Below, piece after piece: positions 1 to 10,128 of a DNA stretch of 64,000 bases. The notes under the pieces are model-generated. The model was not told the origin of the DNA. It made no database searches and saw nothing but the letters and a program-made list of their open reading frames with translations. The first letter of the stretch is position 1, and every line of letters starts with the position of its first letter. The stretch is from assembly GCF_019049655.1 (NCBI RefSeq), contig NZ_JAFMOX010000051.1, forward strand, positions 62,001-126,000, written 5' to 3'. Both the position numbers and the translations under genes were made by a program. Source of the DNA: Rahnella rivi. GTDB taxonomy: Bacteria; Pseudomonadota; Gammaproteobacteria; Enterobacterales; Enterobacteriaceae.

Positions 1-148
1 TCAGGCGCAGCGGATTGATACGGTGCAGCGGTTTGAATTCGCCTTCCAGATCCCACCAGCGTGAGGCAACCGCCTCAAACTTGGCGATCTCTTCGTGGTC
101 GATATTCTGTGGGGCAGCAGAGGCGGGTGTGGATGCGGTGTTTGTCAT
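1..148 (-). CDS. ubiG: UbiG, ubiquinone biosynthesis O-methyltransferase (5' part only)
   Basis: This is the first 49 codons of a gene that runs off the left edge. UbiG methylates two hydroxyl groups of ubiquinone precursors, using S-adenosylmethionine, in the cytoplasmic Coq/Ubi complex. The translation starts [14 protein letters not shown] and continues with [20 protein letters not shown], which matches the conserved N-terminus of enterobacterial UbiG. The start is the ATG at 146-148 on the minus strand. The gene is divergent from gyrA, the same arrangement as in E. coli, and this supports the call. The SAM-binding domain lies outside the window, so completeness cannot be judged. Confidence 0.93.
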   Translation of the reverse strand, partial: MTNTASTPASAAPQNIDHEEIAKFEAVASRWWDLEGEFKPLHRINPLRL

Positions 149-328
149 GAGCGTGATGGACTCCTTATATCTCGATAAAACCGATTATACCTATTTCGTC
201 TGCTTTGGTTCAGTTTTGTGGTTCTGGCGAATCTTTATACGAAATGCGGTGCTTTGCGCAAAGGTTTGAAAGACGTTGGATAATACTCGCCAAAAGGGGG
301 CGGTTGTTTTCCACGTTTCGCTGGTTTG

Positions 329-337
329 TGGTATAGT
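329..337 (+). promoter_or_regulatory. Candidate extended -10 promoter of gyrA
   Basis: TGGTATAGT at 329-337 fits an extended -10 element (TGnTATAnT). No good -35 hexamer is seen 16-18 bp upstream. It lies about 70 bp before the gyrA start in the 260 bp ubiG-gyrA divergent region. It is inferred from sequence only; nothing else was recognised in that gap. Confidence 0.4.
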
Positions 338-408
338 TTTACACCTTTGCGCTATATATGCCTACGTGGGCAGCGGCCATGAATAATCAGTAGAGGGATA
401 GCAGCTCC

Positions 409-3060
409 ATGAGCGACCTTGCCAGAGAAATCACACCGATTAACATCGAAGAAGAGCTGAAAAACTCTTATTTGGATTATGCGATGTCCGTTATTGTCGG
501 ACGTGCGCTCCCAGATGTGCGTGATGGTTTAAAACCGGTACACCGCCGCGTACTTTTCGCAATGAACGTCCTCGGTAACGACTGGAATAAAGCGTATAAA
601 AAATCGGCCCGTGTGGTCGGTGACGTTATCGGTAAATATCACCCACACGGTGATACCGCAGTTTATGACACCATCGTTCGTATGGCTCAGCCTTTCTCAC
701 TTCGCTACATGCTGGTGGACGGGCAGGGTAACTTCGGTTCAGTGGATGGCGACTCCGCAGCTGCCATGCGTTATACCGAAATTCGCATGTCGAAAATTGC
801 TCACGAATTGCTGGCTGACTTAGAAAAAGACACCGTCGATTTCGTGCCAAACTACGATGGCACCGAGCAGATCCCGGCGGTCATGCCAACCCGTATTCCT
901 AACCTGCTGGTGAACGGCTCGTCAGGTATCGCAGTCGGTATGGCGACCAACATTCCGCCGCATAACCTCACCGAGGTGATCAACGGCTGTCTGGCATTTA
1001 TCGAAGATGAAAACATCAGCATTGAAGGGCTGATGGAACACATCCCTGGTCCAGATTTCCCAACAGCGGCGATCATTAATGGCCGTCGCGGCATTGAAGA
1101 AGCTTACCGTACCGGCCGTGGCAAAATTTCCATCCGTGCCCGCGCAGAAGTGGAAGCGGACGCCAAAACCGGTCGCGAAACCATCATTGTTCACGAGATC
1201 CCGTATCAGGTGAACAAAGCCCGTCTGATCGAAAAGATCGCCGAGCTGGTGAAAGAAAAACGTGTTGAAGGCATCAGTGCGCTGCGCGATGAGTCTGATA
1301 AAGACGGCATGCGTATTGTCATTGAAATCAAACGTGACGCCGTGGGTGAAGTGGTTCTGAATAACCTTTACTCGCTAACTCAGTTGCAGACCTCTTTCGG
1401 TATCAACATGGTGGCATTACACCGTGGTCAGCCGAAAATTTTGGGTCTGAAAGAGATTCTGTCTGCGTTTGTTCGCCACCGCCGTGAAGTGGTGACGCGC
1501 CGTACCATCTTTGAACTGCGTAAAGCCCGCGACCGTGCTCATATCCTTGAAGCACTGGCTATCGCTCTGGCAAACATCGATCCGATCATTGAACTGATCC
1601 GTGCTGCACAATCTCCGGCTGAAGCGAAAGCGGGCCTGATTGCGCGTTCATGGGATCTGGGTAACGTGGCGGCGATGCTGGCCAGCGCCGGTGACGACGC
1701 AGCCCGTCCTGAGTGGCTGGAGCCTGAGTTTGGTATTCACGAGGGGAAATACTTCCTGACGGAACAACAGGCGCAAGCGATTCTGGATCTGCGTCTGCAG
1801 AAACTGACCGGTCTTGAGCACGAAAAACTGCTGGATGAATACAAAGAGCTGCTGGTGCAAATTGCCGAGCTGATGTACATCCTGTCCAACCCTGACCGTC
1901 TGATGGAAGTCATTCGCGAAGAGCTGGAAGCGATCCGCGATCAGTACAATGATCCGCGTCGCACTGAAATTACGGCGAACTCATCTGACATCAACATCGA
2001 AGACCTGATCAACCAGGAAGACGTTGTGGTGACCTTGTCGCATCAGGGCTATGTGAAATATCAGCCACTGACCGATTACGAAGCGCAGCGTCGCGGCGGT
2101 AAAGGTAAATCAGCAGCCCGTATTAAAGAAGAAGACTTCATCGACCGTCTGCTGGTCGCCAATACCCATGACACCATTCTGATGTTCTCAAGCCGTGGTC
2201 GTCTGTACTGGATGAAAGTCTATCAGTTGCCGGAAGCCAGCCGCGGTGCCCGTGGTCGTCCTATCGTCAACCTGTTACCGCTCGAGCCGAACGAACGTAT
2301 CACCGCCATTCTGCCTGTACGCGAGTACGAAGAAGGCCGTCATGTGTTCATGGCAACAGCCAGCGGTACCGTGAAGAAAACCGCACTGACCGATTTCAGC
2401 CGTCCGCGCAGCGCTGGCATCATCGCCATCAACCTCAACGAGGGTGATGAGCTGATTGGTGTTGACCTGACCGACGGTAAAAACGAAGTCATGCTGTTCT
2501 CTGCGGCCGGTAAAGTGGTGCGCTTCTCTGAAGAAGCGGTACGTTCGATGGGCCGTACGGCGACCGGTGTTCGCGGTATCCGTCTGGGCGAAGGCGACAG
2601 CGTTGTGTCGCTTATCATTCCTCGCGGCGAAGGGTGCATCCTGACCGTCACGCAGAATGGTTTCGGTAAACGTACTGAATCTGCTGAATACCCAACCAAA
2701 TCCCGTGCAACACAGGGCGTTATCTCGATCAAAGTGAGCGAGCGTAACGGTCCGGTTGTCGGCGCGATCCAGGTTGATGAAGCCGATCAGATCATGATGA
2801 TCACCGATGCCGGCACGCTGGTTCGTACCCGCGTTTCTGAAGTGAGTACCGTTGGCCGTAATACCCAGGGTGTTACGCTGATCCGTACCGCTGAACAAGA
2901 GCACGTGGTAGGCCTGCAACGTGTTGCAGAACCGGTTGAAGACGAAGAGCTGGATGGCGTTGCCACCGAAGCAGGCGAACTGGAAGCGGCGCAAGCAGCC
3001 GATCTGCCAGACGAAGCAGAAAGTGAAGACGAACAGCCTGCTGACGACGAAGAAGAATAA
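409..3060 (+). CDS. gyrA: DNA gyrase subunit A
   Basis: GyrA is the breakage-reunion subunit of the A2B2 gyrase, which adds negative supercoils using ATP hydrolysed by GyrB. The protein has 883 residues, close to E. coli's 875. The active-site tyrosine is Tyr122 (RYTE motif), and the GyrA box QRRGGKG, needed for DNA wrapping, is at residues 560-566. The C-terminal beta-pinwheel follows and ends in a long acidic tail (residues ~845-883), typical of enterobacterial GyrA. In the quinolone resistance-determining region residue 83 is Thr ([10 protein letters not shown]) and residue 87 is Asp; E. coli has Ser83. The ATG start aligns with the E. coli N-terminus [10 protein letters not shown]. It is transcribed alone and followed by a strong terminator. 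Confidence 0.98.
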   Translation: MSDLAREITPINIEEELKNSYLDYAMSVIVGRALPDVRDGLKPVHRRVLFAMNVLGNDWNKAYKKSARVVGDVIGKYHPHGDTAVYDTIVRMAQPFSLRYMLVDGQGNFGSVDGDSAAAMRYTEIRMSKIAHELLADLEKDTVDFVPNYDGTEQIPAVMPTRIPNLLVNGSSGIAVGMATNIPPHNLTEVINGCLAFIEDENISIEGLMEHIPGPDFPTAAIINGRRGIEEAYRTGRGKISIRARAEVEADAKTGRETIIVHEIPYQVNKARLIEKIAELVKEKRVEGISALRDESDKDGMRIVIEIKRDAVGEVVLNNLYSLTQLQTSFGINMVALHRGQPKILGLKEILSAFVRHRREVVTRRTIFELRKARDRAHILEALAIALANIDPIIELIRAAQSPAEAKAGLIARSWDLGNVAAMLASAGDDAARPEWLEPEFGIHEGKYFLTEQQAQAILDLRLQKLTGLEHEKLLDEYKELLVQIAELMYILSNPDRLMEVIREELEAIRDQYNDPRRTEITANSSDINIEDLINQEDVVVTLSHQGYVKYQPLTDYEAQRRGGKGKSAARIKEEDFIDRLLVANTHDTILMFSSRGRLYWMKVYQLPEASRGARGRPIVNLLPLEPNERITAILPVREYEEGRHVFMATASGTVKKTALTDFSRPRSAGIIAINLNEGDELIGVDLTDGKNEVMLFSAAGKVVRFSEEAVRSMGRTATGVRGIRLGEGDSVVSLIIPRGEGCILTVTQNGFGKRTESAEYPTKSRATQGVISIKVSERNGPVVGAIQVDEADQIMMITDAGTLVRTRVSEVSTVGRNTQGVTLIRTAEQEHVVGLQRVAEPVEDEELDGVATEAGELEAAQAADLPDEAESEDEQPADDEEE

Positions 3061-3083
3061 GTTTTCGTAGTCAGTTGTCAGAA

Positions 3084-3118
3084 AGGCATAACATGGCAAC
3101 GTGTTATGCCTTTTTTAT
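3084..3118 (+). terminator. Rho-independent terminator of gyrA
   Basis: AGGCATAACA at 3084-3093 pairs with TGTTATGCCT at 3102-3111, with a short loop, and is followed by a T-rich tract. It starts 24 bp after the gyrA stop codon. Confidence 0.9.
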
Positions 3119-3203
3119 TTATTTGGGATTTTTTAGAAAGTCCTCCAATAGTGTATTCTGATTCACATTCCGCTCACCGAGCCGTTACACCGATGGTTAC
3201 TCC

Positions 3204-6080
3204 TTGAAATATCTTGCTTCGTTTCGTACAACGCTGAGGATCTCCCGCTACCTGTTCCGGGTGCTGGCGCTTATGTTGTGGACTTTGGGTGTGCTGCTGA
3301 CCACCTTTTATGTGCTGAATATCTTCCACAACAAAGAGTCGGAGATCCGTGATGAGGACAACCTCAATTACGATCTGGCGCAGAGCTATATCAAAAATTC
3401 CAACGACGTGATGCGCAGCATTAAGTTCATGGCGGAAAAGCGGCTGAGCGATTCAATGAACGGCCTCGACATCATCAACGGGATGATCAGTACCAAGAAT
3501 ACGCCGCCGTCCTACCTTTCGCTTTTCCCTGAGTCTGACTGCTCACAGCTCAATGGCAGCTACCGCAATTCGCTGGCGTCGCTCGGCAATATGATCCACT
3601 ACTGGAAAGACAACTTTTCCGATGCCTATGATCTCAACCGCGTGTTCTTTATCGGCGGTGAGAATCTGTGTCTGGTGGATTTCGGTATCAGCAGCGAGCC
3701 TTTTGAACGGGAAAGTCAGGATCAGCTGAAATCGCTGCATGAAAAAATCCTGCAATACCGTAACGGCAAGAATCCGGATAAAGAAAACAGCCTGTACTGG
3801 GTGTCGCAGTCCAGTAATAAAGAATCCGGTTATCTGTATGTTCTGACACCGATTTTTGTCGGTAATAAGCTGGAAGCGCTGATGGGCATCCAGCAGAATC
3901 TGCGTCTCGAAGATCTGGTCACGCCGAGCGCGCAACATACCGGCGTGACGCTGCTGGATGAGAACGATCAGCCGCTGCTAAGCCTGTCCGAAGGTGACCG
4001 CTATACCGCCGCGCTGGGCAATTACCCGCAGGAAAGCTCCTACTTCGGCTACATGAACGGCTACAAAGATCTGATCTACAAAAAGCCGCTGTCGCCGTCC
4101 TCACTGAGCGTGGTGTATTCCATGCCGTTCAATATTGTGATCGAACGGTTCAAGATCATGATATTCAACGCCGTGCTGCTGAATATCTTCTCTGGCCTGT
4201 TGCTGTTCATTCTGGCGTGGGTGTTCGAGCGCAAGATGTTTTTACCCGCCGAACAGAATGCGTTCCGCCTGGAAGAGCACGAGCAGTTCAATCATAAAAT
4301 TGTCGCGTCGGCGCCGGTGGGGATTTCGATTCTGCGCATCAGCGACGGCGTGAACATTCTGAGTAACGAGCTGGCGCACAATTACATCAGCATGTTGACG
4401 CAGGAAGACCGTCAGCGCATTACGCGCATCATCTGCGATCAGCAGGTGAACTTCGTCGATGTCATCACGAAAAACAACAACAATATCCAGCTGAGCTTTG
4501 TCCATTCCCGCTACCGTAACGAAGATGTGGCGATCTGCGTGCTGATTGACGTCAGTGCGCGCGTGAGAATGGAAGAGTCGTTGCAGGAAATGGCGAACGC
4601 CGCCGAGCAGGCCAGCCAGTCCAAATCCATGTTCCTGGCGACGGTCAGCCACGAATTGCGCACGCCGTTGTACGGCATCATCGGTAACCTGGATTTACTG
4701 CAAACGCAGGGGCTGCCGCAGGGTGTTGACCGCCTGGTGACGGCGATGAACAACTCCTCGGCGCTGTTGCTGAAAATCATCAGCGACATTCTCGACTTCT
4801 CCAAAATTGAGTCCGAGCAGCTGAAAATCGAGCCTCAGGAGTTCTCCTGCCGGGAAGTAATCACCCATATCGCCGGTAACTATTTGCCGCTGGTGGTGAA
4901 AAAGCGCCTCGGGCTGTACTGCTTTATCGAGCATAACGTGCCGCTGTCGTTTAACGGCGATCCGGTGCGTTTGCAGCAGGTCATCTCCAACATCCTGAAT
5001 AACGCCATCAAATTCACTGATACCGGCTGCATTGTTCTCAACGTCAGAACCTGCGGTAATTATCTTGAATTCCAGGTGCGCGACACCGGTGTCGGCATTC
5101 CGGAACGGGAAATTACCCGCCTGTTCGATCCCTTCTTCCAGGTAGGGACCGGCGTGCAGCGTCATTTCCAGGGCACCGGTTTGGGGCTGGCGATTTGTGA
5201 AAAACTGATCAACCTGATGGATGGCGATATTGATGTCGAATCCGAGCCGGGTCTGGGCAGCTCCTTCACGGTGAGAATTCCGCTGTACAGCGCGGTATTC
5301 CCGTCCGAAGCGCCGCTGGATCACTGGCAGGATAAAACCGTCCTGCTGGATGTGCGCAACGCCTACCTCGAAAGCTACCTGATGCAATTGCTGCGCTATC
5401 ACGGCGCGAACATTCAGCGTTACGAACCTGAGCAGCAGACCGGCGCGGAAGACGTGCTGATCACCGATACGCCGTTTATTCACATGGGCACCTTGCGCGC
5501 GCAGATTGAATTCTCGATAGACCATATCGGGCCGCCAGTGGAAACCCGGCCAGGGTATTGGGTACACGGCACCTCGACACCGCTGGAAATCGCCTTGCTG
5601 CTTAACCGGATTTATCAGATTGAGGCGGCCGGGGAAGAGGGCGGATTACAGGCACCGGCGGCTGACAATGCCGTGGCGCAGGACTACAGCGACATCCGGC
5701 TGCTGGTGGTGGATGACCATCCGATCAACCGCCGTCTGCTCGCCGATCAGCTGGGCACCATGGGCTATATCGTGGTGACCGCCAACGACGGGGTCGATGC
5801 GCTGGATGCGATGCGGGCACATGAGATTGATATCGTGCTCAGCGACGTGAACATGCCGCGTCTCGATGGTTACGGCCTGACGCAAAAACTGCGCGAGCTG
5901 GGGCATACGCTGCCGGTCATCGGCGTAACAGCCAATGCGCTGGCCGAGCAGCGTCAGCGGTGTCTGGAAGCGGGAATGGATAACTGCCTGTCGAAGCCGG
6001 TGACGCTGGAAACGCTGCGCGATACGCTCAGTTATTACAGCGATCGGGTGCGCAAAGCGCGGCCTGTACAGGAAAGCTGA
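3204..6080 (+). CDS. rcsC: RcsC, hybrid sensor kinase of the Rcs phosphorelay
   Basis: RcsC is the inner-membrane hybrid kinase that phosphorylates RcsD and through it RcsB, in response to envelope stress; the pathway controls capsule, motility and biofilm genes. The protein has 958 residues. Two membrane segments (about 17-39 and 318-340) flank a periplasmic domain. The dimerisation/phosphoacceptor motif ATVSHELRTP places the autophosphorylated His at 483, and a HATPase domain with NILNNAIKF and GTGLGLAI follows. An RcsC-ABL linker precedes the C-terminal receiver, whose LSDVNMP motif puts the phospho-Asp at 881. The start is TTG at 3204; it is chosen because the translation MKYLASFRTTL is conserved at the N-terminus of enterobacterial RcsC. 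The gene is convergent with rcsB, as in E. coli. Confidence 0.97.
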   Translation: MKYLASFRTTLRISRYLFRVLALMLWTLGVLLTTFYVLNIFHNKESEIRDEDNLNYDLAQSYIKNSNDVMRSIKFMAEKRLSDSMNGLDIINGMISTKNTPPSYLSLFPESDCSQLNGSYRNSLASLGNMIHYWKDNFSDAYDLNRVFFIGGENLCLVDFGISSEPFERESQDQLKSLHEKILQYRNGKNPDKENSLYWVSQSSNKESGYLYVLTPIFVGNKLEALMGIQQNLRLEDLVTPSAQHTGVTLLDENDQPLLSLSEGDRYTAALGNYPQESSYFGYMNGYKDLIYKKPLSPSSLSVVYSMPFNIVIERFKIMIFNAVLLNIFSGLLLFILAWVFERKMFLPAEQNAFRLEEHEQFNHKIVASAPVGISILRISDGVNILSNELAHNYISMLTQEDRQRITRIICDQQVNFVDVITKNNNNIQLSFVHSRYRNEDVAICVLIDVSARVRMEESLQEMANAAEQASQSKSMFLATVSHELRTPLYGIIGNLDLLQTQGLPQGVDRLVTAMNNSSALLLKIISDILDFSKIESEQLKIEPQEFSCREVITHIAGNYLPLVVKKRLGLYCFIEHNVPLSFNGDPVRLQQVISNILNNAIKFTDTGCIVLNVRTCGNYLEFQVRDTGVGIPEREITRLFDPFFQVGTGVQRHFQGTGLGLAICEKLINLMDGDIDVESEPGLGSSFTVRIPLYSAVFPSEAPLDHWQDKTVLLDVRNAYLESYLMQLLRYHGANIQRYEPEQQTGAEDVLITDTPFIHMGTLRAQIEFSIDHIGPPVETRPGYWVHGTSTPLEIALLLNRIYQIEAAGEEGGLQAPAADNAVAQDYSDIRLLVVDDHPINRRLLADQLGTMGYIVVTANDGVDALDAMRAHEIDIVLSDVNMPRLDGYGLTQKLRELGHTLPVIGVTANALAEQRQRCLEAGMDNCLSKPVTLETLRDTLSYYSDRVRKARPVQES

Positions 6081-6102
6081 GTCGAAAAAAAGCCATAAGA
6101 AA

Positions 6103-6128
6103 AGGCACCGGAAAGGTGCCTTTTTTTT
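6103..6128. terminator. Bidirectional terminator between rcsC and rcsB
   Basis: GGCACC at 6104-6109 pairs with GGTGCC at 6115-6120. An A-rich stretch lies on the left and a run of eight T on the right, so it can end transcription of both convergent genes. Confidence 0.85.
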
Positions 6129-6159
6129 GCTGTCAGAGTTGTCGCTGAAAGCCTGAAAA

Positions 6160-6810
6160 CTAGTCTTTGTCGATCGGCATGGAGCTGATTGAGGACAGGT
6201 AGTTCAGCAGCGCAATATCGTTTTCCACACCCAGTTTCATCATCGCTGATTTCTTCTGGCTGCTGATGGTTTTGATGCTGCGGTTCAGTTTCTTAGCAAT
6301 TTCAGTGACCAGGAAGCCTTCTGCAAACAGGCGCAGAACTTCGCTTTCTTTCGGAGACAGGCGTTTGTCGCCGTAACCGTTGGCACTGATTTTTTCCAGC
6401 AATTTTGCCACGCTGTCCGGCGTAAACTTCTTGCCTTTTTGCAGTGCGGCCAGCGCTTTAGGCAGATCCGTCGGCGCGCCTTGCTTAAGAACAATCCCTT
6501 CAATGTCCAGATCCAACACCGAACTCAGGATTGCCGGGTTGTTGTTCATGGTCAGAACAATGATCGACAACTGAGGATAGTGACGCTTGATGTACTTAAT
6601 CAGCGTGATGCCGTCGCCGAATTTATCGCCGGGCATGGAAAGGTCAGTGATCAGCACGTGCGCATCAAGTTTGCTTAAGCTGTTTACCAGTGCAGTCGAG
6701 TCTTCAAACTCGCCAACGACGTTCACCCATTCGATTTGTTCAAGTGACTTACGAATACCAAAAAGGACGATAGGATGATCATCAGCAATAATTACGTTCA
6801 TAGTATTCAT
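6160..6810 (-). CDS. rcsB: RcsB, response regulator of the Rcs phosphorelay
   Basis: RcsB is a NarL/FixJ-type transcription factor. It is phosphorylated by RcsD and acts as a homodimer or with partners such as RcsA to control capsule, flagellar and stress genes. It has 216 residues, the standard length. The receiver domain contains Asp10, Asp11 and the phosphorylated Asp56 (LITDLSMPGD). The LuxR-type helix-turn-helix follows (LSPKESEVLRLFAEGFLVTE...LNRSIKTISSQKKSAMMKLG). The start is the ATG at 6808-6810 (MNTMNVIIADDHP), matching the family; a longer frame upstream would overlap rcsD. Only 4 bp separate the rcsD stop from this start, so translation is probably coupled in an rcsDB operon. Confidence 0.98.
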   Translation of the reverse strand: MNTMNVIIADDHPIVLFGIRKSLEQIEWVNVVGEFEDSTALVNSLSKLDAHVLITDLSMPGDKFGDGITLIKYIKRHYPQLSIIVLTMNNNPAILSSVLDLDIEGIVLKQGAPTDLPKALAALQKGKKFTPDSVAKLLEKISANGYGDKRLSPKESEVLRLFAEGFLVTEIAKKLNRSIKTISSQKKSAMMKLGVENDIALLNYLSSISSMPIDKD

Positions 6811-6814
6811 GTGA

Positions 6815-9505
6815 TTAGCTACCTTGCTGCAGCAGTCTGGAGACAAAAGAATCAATAAGATTGATGGTTTCAGTAATCTGTAATGCATCGCCATCTGCGA
6901 TGTACTTTTCTAACTCTTCACACAATTGCTTGCCTGGGGTCAGGTTCAGCATAGCGAACACTCCCTTAAGGCGGTGTGCAGTTTGGGAAAGTGATGTGAA
7001 ATCACGACGTTGGTTTTCATTATACAGTTTCTCAAGATCTTCCGGTACTGTCTCGACAAAAAGCTGATAGTAATCGCTTGATTTTAGCTGATTTTCATAA
7101 TGGTCGAGAGAGTCTTCACCGGTTTCTTCGGATGAAACACTGTCATCAGGCACAGCAAATTGCTGCTCAATTAACAGTAGGGTTGCGTCGATCAGCGCAC
7201 TGCTGATGTTGTAATTGACGCGAATATAATGCTTTTCAAGCGACTGAAAACCGGACTCATCGTCGGTCAGCAGCAGCGTAAATTTGTCACTGTTCTGCGG
7301 GTTATCCGTCAGCAGCACGTCATATTCCCGCATCAGCTGGCGTTCGTCAGCCACAATACACACGGCGCCATAGGCGTTCATGGTCCGGGTGACGATCCCG
7401 CGCACTTCGTCAGACGTGATGTCCAGCAGCGCCGTCACATCCGTCAACAGTTTCTCGTGTTCCGCTTCAATTTCCTGCGCTTCCGGGCGCTGTTTGACGC
7501 GCACCGTATAACGTGTGCCGATATTCAGCTTACTGCGAATCTCCAGCTGTCCGCCGAGCTTCTTACACAGCTGATTACACAGGAAGAACGTCAGGCCGGA
7601 GCCGTGATTAAAGCGATCAACTAACGTCTGACTCAGGAAAGGATAATTCAGATTGCTCAATTCTTCCTTCGAAATTCCGCTGCCGGTGTCAGTTATGTGA
7701 AACACCAGCTGATCCGGGCGATCTTCGTCCTGCTCGCTGGTCAGCGTGACCTTGCCGAGGGACGTCGTGACGATGGCGTAATCGAGCAGCAGCGACAGGA
7801 TTTTTTTCACGGCCTGCATATCACCGACAAAGGTGGTTTCAGGCGCGATATGGAAATGATTCAGCAACCCGAGCCCTTTCTGACTTAAGCGGGGCAGGGC
7901 GTCGAGCAGCAGTTCATCGACCATCGCGGATAACACATAGGACTGACTGGCTGGCTGCCAGTCCTGCGTTTCCAGCCGCGTCAGCAGGGTGATGTTGTCC
8001 ACCAGCGTCAGCGCATTGCGCGATTCGACCTGCAATTTGCCCTCAAGCATCTGGCGCTCGCGCGGTTCTTCAACCGCCACTAACGACTCGACCAGCCCGT
8101 TCAGTTCCTGCAACGGCTGATTCAGTTCGATGCCTAAATTGTGCAGCATCAGTTTGCGCGCCTGCAGATTCTTCTCGAACTCACGCTTCGCCTGTTGCAG
8201 CGTGCGGTTCACCATCACTTCTTTGTCCTGATCGTGCAGCAGGAACAGATAGGTTTCCGGCGAAATCTGGCTGCGGATCATGCGGATCTCATACACCTCA
8301 TTATTGACGGTGGCCTGAATCGAGCCGTTGTGTTGCTCGGCCATATTGGCAATTTTATTCAGGCTGAGATGCGGCAGAAGCTGGTCGGCAATTTTATTAC
8401 TGAGGATCACGCTGTGGTTGCTGAAATTGTAGACCAGCAAGCCAAGCGGCAGCCCGGATATGATTTCCTGGTTCAGCGCCTGCTGCATGTGCAACTGCGC
8501 CGCCATATTTTCACTCGGGCGGATGTACTGATGACGGATGAAGTAAATGCTGGTCATCGCCAGTGCGATCAGGAACAGATTGATGAGGATCAGCCAGAAG
8601 TTGTTTCTCGACAGATCAACCACCAGGCTAAACAGCGGCACGTGGTAAGTCAGCGACAGCGGCGAGTTGCTGAGCGGCACGTTAAACACCAGCGACCAGC
8701 CCTGCAGCGTGATGCTGCTGGTGGCGTTGTCGTCGCTCGGATCACCTTCATTGACGGCGGCCGTGCTGCCATTGAGCTGGAAGTTGTCCCGCGCCATGTT
8801 CAGCGGGATCAAATCACTCATCGGTATATCAAACGCGATGACCGTAGCCAGATGGCCGGGGTTATTGAAGGTGGTACGCAGGGAGAAGCTGTAGTCGCTG
8901 CTCTGCCGGGATTTACGCAGACCGGAATAGCTTTCGCGTTCGTCCAGCGTATTCGCCTGTTGCAGCATTTCAGCGCGTCGCGATTGCAGCGTGCTGGTGA
9001 AATAGTTTTCTTTGAGACGGGAATCCTGTTCCTCGAGCGCCACCGTCGTGATCAGCACCATGCTGTTATCCTGGCCGTTCAGATAATACAGCGAATAAGG
9101 CAGCGTTTTCGCGCCCCACTGTTCATCCAGGAAGGCGGATATTTTCAGGGTCAGATCCAGCGTGGAGCTGTCGTGAGTGCCGAAAATCAGGGCATCTGTT
9201 TTCTTGCGCGGTTTGGACACGTAGAACATGTCCTGACGCAGACGAATTTCCTGCGCAGACACGGCGTCCGGCGGCAGCGGCTGGCCGGTGAAATTGTCGT
9301 AAATCTGATAGGTCATGTAGCGATACTTATCGATACGTTTTTGCAACTGGTCGGCGGTGGTTTGCACCGTGCGCAGTTTGTCATTCAGATAAGCATTGGT
9401 GTAGTTATACCCGTAAAGACCCAGCCCCAGTGCCAGCAGCAAAATGAACAACCAAAAGAATCTCGTGATATTGGTTGAGGTCAGCGATAAATATTTACCT
9501 GACAT
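6815..9505 (-). CDS. rcsD: RcsD, phosphotransfer protein of the Rcs phosphorelay
   Basis: RcsD is the inner-membrane intermediate that passes phosphate between the RcsC receiver and RcsB. It has 896 residues against about 890 in E. coli. An N-terminal membrane segment (residues ~12-31) and a second at about 300-322 bound the periplasmic domain. A degenerate kinase-like region follows; it has a recognisable ATPase fold (DTGSGISKEEL) but no usable H-box His. The ABL region and the C-terminal HPt domain complete it, with the phosphorylated His at 844 in the motif SQTAHRLKGVF. An AAGGAAAAG Shine-Dalgarno lies upstream of the ATG at 9503-9505. In E. coli ompC and micF lie upstream of rcsD; here the giant adhesin gene does. 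Confidence 0.97.
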   Translation of the reverse strand: MSGKYLSLTSTNITRFFWLFILLLALGLGLYGYNYTNAYLNDKLRTVQTTADQLQKRIDKYRYMTYQIYDNFTGQPLPPDAVSAQEIRLRQDMFYVSKPRKKTDALIFGTHDSSTLDLTLKISAFLDEQWGAKTLPYSLYYLNGQDNSMVLITTVALEEQDSRLKENYFTSTLQSRRAEMLQQANTLDERESYSGLRKSRQSSDYSFSLRTTFNNPGHLATVIAFDIPMSDLIPLNMARDNFQLNGSTAAVNEGDPSDDNATSSITLQGWSLVFNVPLSNSPLSLTYHVPLFSLVVDLSRNNFWLILINLFLIALAMTSIYFIRHQYIRPSENMAAQLHMQQALNQEIISGLPLGLLVYNFSNHSVILSNKIADQLLPHLSLNKIANMAEQHNGSIQATVNNEVYEIRMIRSQISPETYLFLLHDQDKEVMVNRTLQQAKREFEKNLQARKLMLHNLGIELNQPLQELNGLVESLVAVEEPRERQMLEGKLQVESRNALTLVDNITLLTRLETQDWQPASQSYVLSAMVDELLLDALPRLSQKGLGLLNHFHIAPETTFVGDMQAVKKILSLLLDYAIVTTSLGKVTLTSEQDEDRPDQLVFHITDTGSGISKEELSNLNYPFLSQTLVDRFNHGSGLTFFLCNQLCKKLGGQLEIRSKLNIGTRYTVRVKQRPEAQEIEAEHEKLLTDVTALLDITSDEVRGIVTRTMNAYGAVCIVADERQLMREYDVLLTDNPQNSDKFTLLLTDDESGFQSLEKHYIRVNYNISSALIDATLLLIEQQFAVPDDSVSSEETGEDSLDHYENQLKSSDYYQLFVETVPEDLEKLYNENQRRDFTSLSQTAHRLKGVFAMLNLTPGKQLCEELEKYIADGDALQITETINLIDSFVSRLLQQGS

Positions 9506-10128
9506 GATGATGAGTCTTTTCCTTCATGAAAAAACACCTGAGATTAAACAGACCGCACAGTTTATCAGAAACGATAAGTTTCAGTGATTGCACGTAGTCT
9601 TAATTATTTTTGTACTCAATGCATTAAGCTCAAAAAAAACGATGTGTTCCCACAAAACTGGTAAGCCGTTTTGATGGTTTTTTTTATCTCTTTATGGTTG
9701 ATTTTCTTGACAATGATCGCGCTTACCTTTTTGTGAATCCTCCATAAAATCATGTTAATTCAATAAATTAACAGAATAATCCCTCGCTAGGCCAGATTTT
9801 CACATCCGTCAAAAATTATATTTCATATCCATTTGATGAATAATTTTTATCTTTAAGATAACATTTTTTTAATACACTTAACTCAAATCATGCATATAAC
9901 TTATGGAGTTTCCGGGATAAAAATGACGGAATCACCAAACAGAAACACATAAAAAGCATCACTATTATCATTATTTGTACGTTTTGCAGTCTGTGTACCA
10001 CTCATCACCAGTTGGAAGTTAATCCATTACTTCAATGGTCTTCATGTTCGCCAATCGCTCTTCCCTGTGACGGGAGGGGTGGTTCGTGGCGGATATGAGC
10101 AACAACTGGATGCAGACAGGGGTACAAC
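9506..10128. other. 623 bp AT-rich intergenic region between rcsD and the giant adhesin gene
   Basis: This divergent region must hold the promoters of rcsDB and of the adhesin operon. It is much more AT-rich than its neighbours, with A- and T-runs at 9632-9639, 9675-9685 and 9860-9870. A TTGACA at 9707-9712 has no well-spaced -10. TTATC/GATAA arms occur at 9562-9578, and a weak hairpin (CTTCCC/GGGAGG) lies near 10059-10077. No convincing gene, RcsAB box or micF-like RNA was found. The long AT-rich leader suggests complex control, possibly with H-NS silencing; this is an inference. Confidence 0.5.

Noticed and set aside
8141..9478. 445-codon open frame on the plus strand inside rcsD
   Set aside because: It is antisense to rcsD, which is unmistakable. 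Its translation has no recognisable domain and reflects the codon bias of the real gene.
9506..10128. micF RNA beside rcsD
   Set aside because: micF lies near rcsD in E. coli. No sequence resembling its conserved 5' end was seen here or upstream of the porin at 45140-45441.
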